Shown here piece by piece: positions 54,317 to 63,326 of a stretch of 64,000 nt of DNA. The stretch comes from CALOBA01 sp942491465. Lineage in GTDB: Bacteria; Pseudomonadota; Gammaproteobacteria; Chromatiales; Chromatiaceae. The notes under the pieces are model-generated. The model saw nothing but the letters and a program-made list of their open reading frames with translations. It was not told the origin of the DNA and did no database searches. The stretch spans positions 124,001 to 188,000 of the forward strand of contig CALOBA010000064.1 of assembly GCA_942491465.1 (NCBI GenBank), read 5' to 3'. Numbering within the stretch: position 1 is the first letter of the stretch; each line of letters begins with the position of its first letter. The position numbers were made by a program, and so were the translations under genes.

Positions 54317-54828
54317 TCCAGCCAACAAAGCCCGGCCCGATCGCTCGCGCAGCGGGCGTGCGCCCCGACTGGCGCCGCTGGCACCATTGGCTGGCGTTCG
54401 GCTTCGGCTCCGGCCTGGCGCCGAAGGCCCCGGGGACCTGGGGGACGCTCGCGGCGCTGCCGCTGTGCGTATTGATGTCGCCATTGCCGATCTGGGTCTA
54501 TCTGGCGGCGACGGCGGCGCTGTTCGCGCTTGGCATCTGGGTTTGCGGTCAGACCGCCCGCGACCTGGGGCTGGACGACCCCGGCGCCATCGTCTGGGAC
54601 GAGTGGGTCGGCCTGCTGGTGACCTTGACGGCCGCGCCCGCGGGCTGGGGCTGGCTGTTGGCGGGCTTCGTGCTGTTTCGGCTGTTCGATATCCTCAAGC
54701 CTTGGCCGATTCGGGTGCTGGACCGATCGCTGCACGGCGGGTTGGGGATCATGCTCGACGATCTAGTAGCCGGCGTGATGGCCGCTCTGGTGCTGCAGGG
54801 GTTGGTGTTGGTGATGCCGGTTGGTTAG
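54313..54828 (+). CDS. pgpA: Phosphatidylglycerophosphatase A
   Basis: PgpA removes the phosphate from phosphatidylglycerol phosphate in the inner membrane to give phosphatidylglycerol. The 171-aa product has the conserved blocks GSGLAPKAPGTWGTLAALP, DDPGAIVWDEWVGLL and FRLFDILKPWPIRVLDRSLHGGLGIMLDD. The acidic residues of the last two blocks are the expected metal/catalytic set. Four hydrophobic helices are visible. ATGA overlap with thiL indicates translational coupling. Confidence 0.95.
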   Translation: MIQPTKPGPIARAAGVRPDWRRWHHWLAFGFGSGLAPKAPGTWGTLAALPLCVLMSPLPIWVYLAATAALFALGIWVCGQTARDLGLDDPGAIVWDEWVGLLVTLTAAPAGWGWLLAGFVLFRLFDILKPWPIRVLDRSLHGGLGIMLDDLVAGVMAALVLQGLVLVMPVG

Positions 54829-54926
54829 TACATCGGTGCGCTGAGGAGCGAGACCGTGCTCGACCTCACCACGCGTGCTGAGCCGTGTCGGCCTGGAGAT
54901 ACCGACACTCCCTCGCCGACACTCCC

Positions 54927-54940
54927 GGGTTGCAACCCGC
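54927..54940. other. Perfect 14-bp palindrome after pgpA
   Basis: CGGGTTGCAACCCG follows two direct copies of CGACACTCCC and lies about 100 bp after the pgpA stop. It could form a small hairpin at the end of the rib-pgpA transcript, or be an operator; no T-tract follows. Confidence 0.4.
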
Positions 54941-55018
54941 CGCGGTCGTCGTCATCTCCCTAAAACCTGACTAAAACGGTGCGATTCCGCGCCACGCATC
55001 CTCCGAGTGGTATAGACG

Positions 55019-55438
55019 ATGACCGACCTGACCCGAGACGAGCGCCTCGCAATGACCCGCAAGATCATGAGCATGCTTGAGACCTGGGGCCTCGGCGCCA
55101 GCGACATCATGGCCATCATGCAGCTGCCGGCGAGCGTGAAGCCCCGTAACATCTCCCGCTTCCGCGACGAGGAGGCGTTCCCGGACGACACCACGGTCAA
55201 CCGCCGCATGGGCTATCTATTGCGCATCGACGAGGCCCTGGGCACCTATTTTCCGCGCAACCCGGAGATGCGCAACCTATGGGTCAAGCGCGGCAACAAG
55301 CAGTTCAACCGCAAGGCGCCGGTCGCGGTCATGATCGAGGACGGCGAGAGCGGCATGATCTCGGTGCTGTCGCATCTGGACTGCACCTTCGCCTGGGACC
55401 TGACCGGCTCGAAGGCGGAGTACGGCAGCGCCGCTTGA
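55019..55438 (+). CDS. Orphan MbcA/ParS/Xre-type antitoxin-like protein
   Basis: The 139-aa product has an N-terminal helical part (LAMTRKIMSMLETWGLGASDIMAIMQLP, an HTH-like region) and a C-terminal block typical of the MbcA/ParS/Xre (DUF2384) toxin-binding family (RIDEALGTYFPRNPEMRNLWVKRG, then NRKAPVAVMIEDGE). Such proteins usually pair with a RES-domain NAD-degrading toxin. No toxin gene lies on either side here: pgpA is upstream and the urt promoter downstream. It may therefore be a solitary regulator or an antitoxin acting on a distant toxin. Family assignment is by eye. Confidence 0.7.
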   Translation: MTDLTRDERLAMTRKIMSMLETWGLGASDIMAIMQLPASVKPRNISRFRDEEAFPDDTTVNRRMGYLLRIDEALGTYFPRNPEMRNLWVKRGNKQFNRKAPVAVMIEDGESGMISVLSHLDCTFAWDLTGSKAEYGSAA

Positions 55439-55601
55439 TCCGAGACCGCTCGCCCGGCGGCGGCTTTGGGCTGCCGGCAACCAGGCCACATCGGCTTCGC
55501 CCCTAAACGTCCCGTCCCCGAACGCGCAGACGATGCGCTCGCTTACTACGGCCACTGGGCATCGCCCATGGTCGCGGACGCGCCAGCGTTGCCGCCCGAG
55601 G

Positions 55602-55718
55602 CGCACCATGGAGGTGCGGCTTTCGGCGATCCATGCACCAGTCGTGGGCGCCAAGCTGGCTCCCGCCCACGCCGATTGATAGATATCAATTAGTTGCCGC
55701 CTTGGCGCACCCTTTGCA
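55602..55718 (+). promoter_or_regulatory. NtrC site, IHF site and sigma-54 promoter of the urt operon
   Basis: TGGCGC-ACCCT-TTGCA (55703-55718) fits the sigma-54 consensus with GG and GC elements exactly 12 bp apart, predicting a start near 55730. CGCACC-ATGGA-GGTGCG (55602-55618) matches the NtrC dyad TGCACC-N5-GGTGCA except for its outermost bases and is centred near -120. Between them TATCAATTAGTTG (55684-55696) fits the IHF consensus WATCAANNNNTTR. Together they form a complete nitrogen-regulated promoter layout. The rest of 55439-55812 shows no gene. Confidence 0.8.
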
Positions 55719-55812
55719 GACACGCTCAGCCAAGCGCAGTCGCCACAAGACCCGACGCCCCTGCGCCACGACGCGCCATCCTCCCCAACGACATCATCGA
55801 CGAGGGCTTCCT

Positions 55813-57135
55813 ATGCCGATCGGCAACCGACTGACGAAACTGCTGCTGGGCTCCGGCCTGGCGCTCGGCCTCTCCATCTCGACCCTGCCGGCCGCCGCCG
55901 AAGACGAGGCCGCCGCGGCGACCGACGAGCCGATCAAGGTGGGCGTGCTGCATTCCTTGTCCGGCACCATGGCCATCAGCGAGACCACGCTGAAGGACAC
56001 CGTGCTGATGCTGGTCGATGAGCAGAACAAGAAGGGCGGGCTGCTCGGGCGCAAGCTGGAGGCCGTGGTGGTGGACCCGGCATCCGACTGGCCGCTGTTC
56101 GCCGAGAAGGCCCGCGAGCTGCTGGAGAAGGACAAGGTGGCCGTGGTCTTCGGCTGCTGGACCTCGGTCTCGCGCAAGTCGGTGCTGCCGGTGTTCGAGG
56201 AGCTGAACGGCCTGCTGTTCTACCCGGTCCAGTACGAGGGCGAGGAATCGTCGAAGAACGTCTTCTACACCGGCGCCGCGCCCAATCAGCAGGCGATCCC
56301 GGCGGTCGACTATCTGCGCGACGAGCTCGGCGTGGAGCGCTGGGTGCTGGCGGGCACCGACTACGTCTATCCGCGCACCACCAACAAGATCCTCGAGGCC
56401 TATCTGAAGCAGAACGGCGTCGCCGACGAGGACATCATGATCAACTACACGCCGTTCGGCCATTCCGACTGGCAGTCCATCGTCTCCGAGATCAAGCAGT
56501 TCGGCTCCGCCGGCAAGAAGACCGCCGTGGTCTCGACGGTCAACGGCGACGCCAACGTGCCCTTCTATAAAGAGCTGGGCAACCAGGGCATCTCCGCCGA
56601 GGATATCCCCGTGGTCGCCTTCTCCGTCGGCGAGGAAGAGCTCTCCGGCATCGACACCGGTCCGCTGGTCGGTCATCTGGCCGCTTGGAACTACTTCATG
56701 AGCGTTGACAGCGAAGACAACGACGGCTTCATCGAGACCTGGCACGGCTTCATCAAGGACGAGGATCGGGTCACCAACGACCCGATGGAGGCCCACAAGA
56801 TCGGCTTCGACCTCTGGGCCAAGGCGGTGGAGAAGGCCGGCAGCACCGACCCGGATGCGGTCGGCAAGGCGATCATCGGCTTGGAGACCGACAACCTCAC
56901 CGGCGGCACGGCCAAGATGCTGCCCAACCATCACATCACCAAGCCGGTGCTGATCGGCGAGATCCAGGACGACGGCCAGTTCGCCGTGGTCTGGGAGACC
57001 GAGGAGGAGGTGCCGGGGGATGCCTGGTCCGACTATCTTGCGGGTTCCAAAGACCTGGTGGGCGATTGGACCGATCCGATCAACTGCGGCAACTACAACA
57101 CCAAGACCAAGGCCTGTGTCGGGGCCGCGGATTGA
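55813..57135 (+). CDS. urtA: Urea ABC transporter substrate-binding protein
   Basis: UrtA is the periplasmic urea-binding component. ATG 55813 opens a signal peptide (cut near AAA-E, residue 29); the longer open frame upstream crosses the promoter and is rejected. The 440-aa product carries family landmarks IKVGVLHSLSGTMAISE, GGLLGRKLEAVVVDPASDWPLFAEKA, FGCWTSVSRKSVLPVFE, LLFYPVQYEGEE and VYPRTTNKILE. These distinguish urea/short-amide receptors from branched-chain amino acid receptors. It is first of urtABCD, 9 bp before urtB. Confidence 0.95.
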   Translation: MPIGNRLTKLLLGSGLALGLSISTLPAAAEDEAAAATDEPIKVGVLHSLSGTMAISETTLKDTVLMLVDEQNKKGGLLGRKLEAVVVDPASDWPLFAEKARELLEKDKVAVVFGCWTSVSRKSVLPVFEELNGLLFYPVQYEGEESSKNVFYTGAAPNQQAIPAVDYLRDELGVERWVLAGTDYVYPRTTNKILEAYLKQNGVADEDIMINYTPFGHSDWQSIVSEIKQFGSAGKKTAVVSTVNGDANVPFYKELGNQGISAEDIPVVAFSVGEEELSGIDTGPLVGHLAAWNYFMSVDSEDNDGFIETWHGFIKDEDRVTNDPMEAHKIGFDLWAKAVEKAGSTDPDAVGKAIIGLETDNLTGGTAKMLPNHHITKPVLIGEIQDDGQFAVVWETEEEVPGDAWSDYLAGSKDLVGDWTDPINCGNYNTKTKACVGAAD

Positions 57136-57144
57136 TCCCGCGGC

Positions 57145-58797
57145 GTGGCTGAGCCGCTGAGCGTGGTGCAGGGTTGGCGTTGCAGTCGCGGTCCGCTCGG
57201 GCTGCTGCTGGTCGCCTGCCTGCTGTTGCCGGCATGGGGCGTGGCGGCCGACGACGACGTGGCAGATGCGGACCTGGCGTCCCTGCTGCCCCAGCTCACC
57301 GAGCGCTCGTTCAAGGTCAAGGAACAGGCGGTGGCGGACATCGCCGCCAGCGGCGACCCACGCGCCGCCGGGCTGCTGGAGGCCCTGCTCGGCGGCGACC
57401 TGACCAGCCGCAAGGACGACAAACGGGTGGTCTTCGCCGAGCGCGTGGGCAAGGGCTATCGGCTCACCGATGCCCTGAGCGGGGCGGACCTGGGCGAGGT
57501 CGGTCGGCGCGGCGTCAAGCGCATCACCATCAACAACCGCATGCGCACGGCCATTCGCGCGGCCATCGCGGCGCTGACCCTGGCCAGCCCTGATTCGAAC
57601 GAGCGCCTGTCCGCCGCCACCGAGATGATCGGTCTCGATGACGCCGTCAGCGTCGCGGCCATGCGCACCCAGCTCGGGCGCGAGGACGACGGCGAGGTGC
57701 GCGCCCTGCTCGGCATCGGCATCGCCATCGCCGAACTCGGCGATGTCGACCCGGCGGTGCGTCTGAAGGCCGTCGATGCCCTCGCCGGCAGCCTCCATCC
57801 CCAGGCCCGCAACGCCCTCACGGCCCTGCTCGACGACGAGCCCGATGCCGAGGTGCGCGCCGCCGCCGAGCAGGCCCTGGAAGGTATCGACGTCCTGGTC
57901 GCCGTCAATCGCGCCGCCGAGACCCTGTTCTTCGGGCTCAGCCTCGGTTCGGTGCTGGTGCTCGCGGCCATCGGGCTGGCCATCACCTTCGGCGTCATGG
58001 GGGTCATCAACATGGCCCACGGCGAGCTGATCATGCTCGGCGCCTATACCACCTATCTGGTGCAGGCGCTGCTGCCGGAATGGGTCGACTGGTCGGTGCT
58101 GATCGCGGTGCCGGCGGCCTTCGTCGTCTCCGGCCTGTTCGGCATCGCCATCGAGCGCGGCGTGATCCGCTTTCTGTACGGTCGCCCGCTGGAGACCCTG
58201 CTGGCGACCTTCGGCATCAGCCTGATCCTGCAGCAGCTGGTGCGCACCCTGATCTCGGCCCAGAACGTGGTGGTCGAGAACCCGAGCTGGATGAGCGGCT
58301 CGCTTGAGATCAACCCGGTGCTGTCGCTGACCTACAACCGGCTCTACATCCTGGTCTTCGCGCTGATGGTGTTCGTCGCCCTGCTCGGCGTGCTCAAGCG
58401 CACGCCGCTGGGGCTGCAGGTGCGCGCCGTAGCTCAGAACCGGGCCATGGCGCGGGCCATGGGGGTGCGCTCGGCGCGAGTCGATGCCCTGACCTTCGGG
58501 CTGGGCGCCGGCATCGCCGGCGTTGCCGGCGTGGCCCTGTCGCAGCTGACCAATGTCGGCCCGAACATGGGCCAGGCCTACATCATCGACTCCTTCATGG
58601 TCGTGGTCTTCGGCGGCGTCGGCAACCTCTGGGGCACGCTGGTGGGCGGGCTCACGCTGGGGGTCGCGAACAAGGTCATGGAGCCCTGGACCGGCGCCGT
58701 GCTGGCCAAGATCCTGGTCCTGGTGTTCATCATCCTATTCATCCAGAAGCGCCCGCGCGGGCTGTTCCCGCAGCGGGGCCGTGCGGCGGAGGGCTGA
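57145..58797 (+). CDS. urtB: Urea ABC transporter permease UrtB
   Basis: This 550-aa inner-membrane permease has the long N-terminal periplasmic extension typical of UrtB: a signal-like helix (about 14-33) and HEAT-like helical repeats (about 40-250). A LivH-type transport domain follows (about 255-540, with GVINMAHGELIMLGAYTTY and GLGAGIAGVAGVALSQL). The start is GTG nine bases after urtA and has no strong ribosome-binding site, so coupling to urtA translation is likely. Urea passage occurs with UrtC, powered by the UrtD ATPase. Confidence 0.94.
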   Translation: MAEPLSVVQGWRCSRGPLGLLLVACLLLPAWGVAADDDVADADLASLLPQLTERSFKVKEQAVADIAASGDPRAAGLLEALLGGDLTSRKDDKRVVFAERVGKGYRLTDALSGADLGEVGRRGVKRITINNRMRTAIRAAIAALTLASPDSNERLSAATEMIGLDDAVSVAAMRTQLGREDDGEVRALLGIGIAIAELGDVDPAVRLKAVDALAGSLHPQARNALTALLDDEPDAEVRAAAEQALEGIDVLVAVNRAAETLFFGLSLGSVLVLAAIGLAITFGVMGVINMAHGELIMLGAYTTYLVQALLPEWVDWSVLIAVPAAFVVSGLFGIAIERGVIRFLYGRPLETLLATFGISLILQQLVRTLISAQNVVVENPSWMSGSLEINPVLSLTYNRLYILVFALMVFVALLGVLKRTPLGLQVRAVAQNRAMARAMGVRSARVDALTFGLGAGIAGVAGVALSQLTNVGPNMGQAYIIDSFMVVVFGGVGNLWGTLVGGLTLGVANKVMEPWTGAVLAKILVLVFIILFIQKRPRGLFPQRGRAAEG

Positions 58798-58800
58798 TCC

Positions 58801-59900
58801 ATGACCCTGCTGCGACCGCTGCGCGGCGACACCGGCGGCCAGGTCATGCTCGCGGTGCTGGCCCTCACCATGGCGCTGGTGCCGGTGCTGAATCTGGCCG
58901 TGCCCGAGGGCAACGCGCTGCACCTGTCGACCTTTACCGTGACGTTGCTCGGCAAGTATCTGACCTATGCCCTGCTGGCCGTGGCGGTGGATCTGGTCTG
59001 GGGCTACATGGGCATCCTCAGCCTGGGGCACGGGGCCTTCTTCGCGGTGGGCGGCTATGCCATGGGCATGTATCTGATGCGCCAGATCGGCGATCGCGGC
59101 GTCTACGGCGATCCGGTGCTGCCGGACTTCATGGTGTTTCTGAACTGGTCGGAACTGCCCTGGTTCTGGCACGGCATGGACATGTTCTGGGTCGCGGCCC
59201 TAATGGTCGTGCTGGTGCCGGGGCTGCTGGCCTTCCTGTTCGGGGCGCTGGCGTTTCGCTCCCGGGTCACCGGCGTGTATCTGTCCATCATGACCCAGGC
59301 CCTGACCTATGCCCTGATGCTGGCCTTCTTCCGCAACGAGATGGGCTTCGGCGGCAACAACGGCCTGACCGACTTCAAAGACATCCTCGGCTTCGACCTG
59401 CAGGCCGATGGCACCCGGGTGGCGCTGTTCCTGGCCTCGGGCCTGGCGTTGGCGCTGGGCTATCTGGCCTGCCGCTGGATCGTCACCTCCCGGCTCGGCC
59501 GGGTCATGGTGGCCATCCGCGACTCCGAGACCAGGGTGCGGTTCATCGGTTACCGGGTCGAATACGTCAAGCTCGCGGTGTTCACCTTCTCGGCCATGCT
59601 CGCCGGCGTGGCCGGCGCCCTGTACGTGCCCCAGGTCGGCATCATCAATCCCGGCGAACTCTCGCCGCTCAACTCCATCGAGCTGGTGATCTGGGTCGCC
59701 ATTGGTGGTCGGGCGACCCTGTACGGGGCGGTCATCGGTGCGCTGGTGGTCAACTACGGCAAGAGCGTCTTCACCGGCATCCTGCCCGAGGCCTGGCTGT
59801 TCGTCTTGGGCGGGCTGTTCGTGCTGGTGACGCTGTTCCTGCCGCGGGGTATCGCCGGCATCGCGGCCATGCTGCGCCGGCCGGCAGGGGAGGGCAGGGC

Positions 59901-59904
<4 letters not shown>
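58801..59904 (+). CDS. urtC: Urea ABC transporter permease UrtC
   Basis: The 367-aa second permease is of LivM type, with about nine hydrophobic helices. Landmarks are LVWGYMGILSLGHGAFFAVGGYAMG, GFGGNNGLTDF, SRLGRVMVAIRDSETRVRF and the EAA-like region that contacts the ATPase. It starts 3 bp after urtB and overlaps urtD by 4 bp. The length fits the family. Confidence 0.95.
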
Positions 59905-60731
<827 letters not shown>

Positions 60732-60742
60732 CGCTGCGTGTC

Positions 60743-60827
60743 TGGCTGTCGTGATCGTAGTCGTTGTCGGAATCGGCTATCAGCACTGAAACTGTTCCGA
60801 TCACGATCACGATCACGACAACAGCCA
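60743..60827 (+). terminator. Long imperfect hairpin after urtD, possible terminator
   Basis: The left arm starts TGGCTGTCGTGATCGTAG (60743) and the right arm ends ACGACAACAGCCA (60827). Between them GTGATC-type units pair with GATCAC units (60801-60818). The fold begins 12 bp after the urtD stop. There is no clear T-tract, so terminator function is a guess; the repeat type links it to the array at 51635. Confidence 0.5.
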
Positions 60828-60901
60828 CGGCGAGCAAGTCCCTCGATCATCCGTCGCGTCTTGCTCGCCATCGCCTTTGATGGCGCAACGGCGTTGGCCA
60901 A

Positions 60902-60964
60902 GGCGCCGCAGGCCGCTCCCCCAGCGCTTCGCGATCAGCCCTGTGGGAGCGGCTTCCAGCCGCG
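60902..60964. repeat. REP-like inverted pair (REPIN-type)
   Basis: TGTGGGAGCGGCTTCCAGCC (from 60942, continuing GCG to 60964) resembles gammaproteobacterial REP sequences with a small hairpin GCGGCT-TCC-AGCCGC. A second, inverted REP-like unit lies at 60902-60923 (complement reads TGGGGGAGCGGCC then a matching hairpin). Such doublets are mobilised by RAYT transposases; none is in this window. Confidence 0.6.
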
Positions 60965-61138
60965 TTACCGCGTCGTTGAAACCCCGCCGCAGCACAGATG
61001 TTGGCTTCCCGCGGCGCCATTGGCCAAACAAGGACGCTTGCAAACCCGCGAGGGGCCGCAACTATCCTTGCACGGCGTCCAAGACGCCGCCAACAAACCC
61101 AAAACCCCCGGATTGCGCCGACAACGAGGTAGCAAACG

Positions 61139-61285
61139 ATGGAAACAGGTACCCTGAAAGGGCTCGAGCTGGCGCTGCTCGCAGGCGTCGTGCTTTGGTT
61201 CTACTTCAGTCAGATGGGCAAGCTCAAGACCCTCAAGCAAGCGCGCGAGGCCAAGCAAGGGTCCGAAGACGACAACAAAGAGTGA
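61139..61285 (+). CDS. Small single-pass membrane protein (48 aa), unknown function
   Basis: An ATG at 61139 with GAGGT 8 nt upstream opens a 48-aa frame that is too short for most gene finders. The product has one hydrophobic helix (about residues 9-24, LELALLAGVVLWFYFSQ) and a basic-then-acidic tail (GKLKTLKQAREAKQ followed by GSEDDNKE), so N-out/C-in insertion is expected. Codon use matches the neighbours and the frame ends cleanly in TGA. It stands alone between the urt operon and the EF-hand gene. The protein-like composition and good ribosome-binding site support it; no function can be assigned. Confidence 0.65.
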   Translation: METGTLKGLELALLAGVVLWFYFSQMGKLKTLKQAREAKQGSEDDNKE

Positions 61286-61483
61286 TCGCCGAGGCCATGG
61301 GATGTTGCCACCGGGCGCGGCTCGCACTACCCTAGCGGCGCTTGTCCAAGACCCCGCGCCCTGGTCGGCAATGATCGGCGCGTGCTCGGGCGGCAGCGGC
61401 CAATGGCCCCCTTAGACAACAGGTCGCAATTGCCATCGACAACGCACAACAAATCCAATCACCACCTCGTGGAGCAGAAATAG

Positions 61484-62008
61484 ATGAAGCGAATGATCCC
61501 CCTGGCCCTCCTCGCGCTGACCACCGGTGCCGTCGCCCAAGCCCCCCAGGAGCCCGGCGAGCAGCCCGGCTCGCCCACCGATGCCTTCATGCAGACGCTC
61601 GATAAGGACGGCGACGGCGCGGTCAGCAAGGCGGAGGCCATGGCCCCGCAGACCGAGGGCTTCGCCAAGACCGACGCCAATGGCGACGGCGCCATCACCC
61701 AAGACGAGGCCCAGGCATCCTTCGAGGCCAGCGTCCCGGAGGAGATGATCCAGCAGATGAAGGATAAGGGGATGCCCAATCCCGGTGAGACCTTCATGAA
61801 GAACCTCGATGCCAACCAAGACGGCAAGGTGGAAGCGGACGAGTTCGGCAAGCGCACTGAAGCCTCGTTCGATCGCATGGATACCGATGGCGACGGCATG
61901 GCCAGCCGCGCCGAGTCCGATGCCTTCTTCGGCGAGATGCAGAAGCAGATGGAAGAGCAGATGCGCCAGATGCAGGAGCAGCACGGGGGAGATGCGGCAC
62001 CGCAATGA
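61484..62008 (+). CDS. Secreted EF-hand calcium-binding protein
   Basis: The 174-aa product has a signal peptide (cut after AVA, residue 18) and four EF-hand loops at about 40-51 (DKDGDGAVSKAE), 64-75 (DANGDGAITQDE), 109-120 (DANQDGKVEADE) and 133-144 (DTDGDGMASRAE). All keep the 1-3-5 acidic/polar ligands; the second position-12 residue is Glu in each. They are spaced as two pairs, as in calmodulin-like proteins. The C-terminus is Gln/Met/Glu-rich. Periplasmic or extracellular calcium binding is likely; the biological role is unknown. It is separated from its neighbours by 198 and 111 bp. Confidence 0.85.
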   Translation: MKRMIPLALLALTTGAVAQAPQEPGEQPGSPTDAFMQTLDKDGDGAVSKAEAMAPQTEGFAKTDANGDGAITQDEAQASFEASVPEEMIQQMKDKGMPNPGETFMKNLDANQDGKVEADEFGKRTEASFDRMDTDGDGMASRAESDAFFGEMQKQMEEQMRQMQEQHGGDAAPQ

Positions 62009-62119
62009 GCGGCGAGCCCGGTCTCATGGCCCGCAAGCCGCTGTGCCGCTGCTCGGCAGCGCCCGCCGGCGCCGCGGTCGGCTGACCCTGAGTTCAGGCA
62101 ATCCGCCGAGGCCAGCGCA

Positions 62120-63232
62120 TTGATCGTCGGCATCCCCACCGAGATCAAGCCCCAGGAGCACCGCGTCGGCGCCGTGCCGGCGCTGGTGCACGACCTGGTT
62201 GCCGGCGGCCATGAGGTCGTCGTCCAGTCCGGGGCCGGCCTCGGTGCCGGGCTGGATGACGACGCCTACCGCGATGCCGGCGCACGCATCGTCGCCGAAG
62301 CCGCCGCGGTCTATGTCGATGCCGACCTCATCGTCAAGGTCAAAGAGCCGCTGGCGGACGAGTATCCGCTCATCCGCCCCGGCCAATCCCTGTTCACCTA
62401 CTTCCACTTCGCCGCCAGCCGCGCGCTGACCGACGCCATGCTCGCCAGCGGCGCCCACTGCTTCGCCTACGAGACCCTGACCGTCGGCAACGAGCGACCG
62501 CTGCTCGCCCCCATGAGCGAGATCGCCGGGCGCATGGCGGCCCAGGTCGGCGCCTGCCATCTCGCCGCCCACCATGGCGGGCGCGGCGTGCTCATGGGCG
62601 GCGTCCCCGGCGTCGCCCCGGCGAGGGTGCTCGTCCTCGGCGGCGGCAACGTGGGCGCCAACGCCGCACGCATGGCCGCAGGCCTCGGTGCCGACGTGAC
62701 CATTCTCGACATCGACCTGGAGCGCCTGCGCCGGCTCGACGCGGTCATGCCCGCCAACGTCCGCACGCTGGCCAGCAGCGATTACGCGCTGCGCGAGCAC
62801 CTGCCGAGCGTCGACCTCATCATCGGCGCCGTCCTCGTCAACGGCGCCCGCGCCCCCGTCCTTATCCGCCGCGCCGACCTCGCCCTGATGCACGACGACG
62901 GCCCGGTCATCGTCGACGTCGCCGTCGATCAGGGCGGCTGCGTCGAGACCAGCCGCCCCACCACCCATGCCGACCCCACCTTCACCGTCGACGGCGTGCT
63001 CCACTACTGCGTCGCCAACATGCCCGGCGCCTTCCCGCGCACCGCCACCTTCGCGCTGACCAACGCCACCGCCCCCTACATCCGCCGCCTCGCCGACCTG
63101 GGCCCGCAGGCCGCCGCAAGCGATCCGATCCTCGCCAGCGCCGCCAACATCCTCGACGGGAATGTCACCCAGCCCGCCGTCGCCGAGGCCTTTGACCTCG
63201 ACTACCGCCCGCCGACCGAAGTTGCGTGCTAA
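62120..63232 (+). CDS. ald: Alanine dehydrogenase
   Basis: It interconverts L-alanine and pyruvate plus ammonia with NAD(H). The 370-aa length is exactly canonical. Landmarks are IPTEIKPQEHRVG, VKVKEPLADEYPLI, LFTYFHFAASR, the Rossmann glycine motif VLVLGGGNVGANAARMA with acidic ILDID after strand 2, and VDQGGCVETSRPTTH with HYCVANMPGAFPRTAT. Catalytic Lys74-region and His95-type residues are present. The start is TTG at 62120, which fits the family N-terminus. The 89-bp palindromic element begins 5 bp after the stop. Confidence 0.94.
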   Translation: MIVGIPTEIKPQEHRVGAVPALVHDLVAGGHEVVVQSGAGLGAGLDDDAYRDAGARIVAEAAAVYVDADLIVKVKEPLADEYPLIRPGQSLFTYFHFAASRALTDAMLASGAHCFAYETLTVGNERPLLAPMSEIAGRMAAQVGACHLAAHHGGRGVLMGGVPGVAPARVLVLGGGNVGANAARMAAGLGADVTILDIDLERLRRLDAVMPANVRTLASSDYALREHLPSVDLIIGAVLVNGARAPVLIRRADLALMHDDGPVIVDVAVDQGGCVETSRPTTHADPTFTVDGVLHYCVANMPGAFPRTATFALTNATAPYIRRLADLGPQAAASDPILASAANILDGNVTQPAVAEAFDLDYRPPTEVAC

Positions 63233-63237
63233 GTCAA

Positions 63238-63326
63238 GGTTCAGAAACAAGTGGTGCAGACGCAACCACGAAACGGCCAATCAAAAGGTTCAGCGAGCGG
63301 GCGTCTGCGCCACTTGTTTCTGAACC
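63238..63326 (+). repeat. 89-bp palindromic element, copy 3
   Basis: It has the same length, orientation and 26-bp inverted arms as copy 2 (44726-44814). Shared flanking bases (AGTCAA before, CGATCC after) suggest that the element is slightly longer than its palindrome. It begins 5 bp after the ald stop codon. Confidence 0.95.

Larger units (their letters stand above)
60732..61138. other. Intergenic region after urtD
   Basis: This 407-bp region holds the hairpin at 60743-60827 and the REP-like pair at 60902-60964. I see no gene, and no trace of urtE. Confidence 0.6.

Noticed and set aside
54954..54982. IscR/Rrf2-like half-site CCTGACTAAAAC with CTAAAAC repeated 11 bp apart
   Set aside because: The second half of the dyad does not match, and no iron-sulfur gene is directly downstream.
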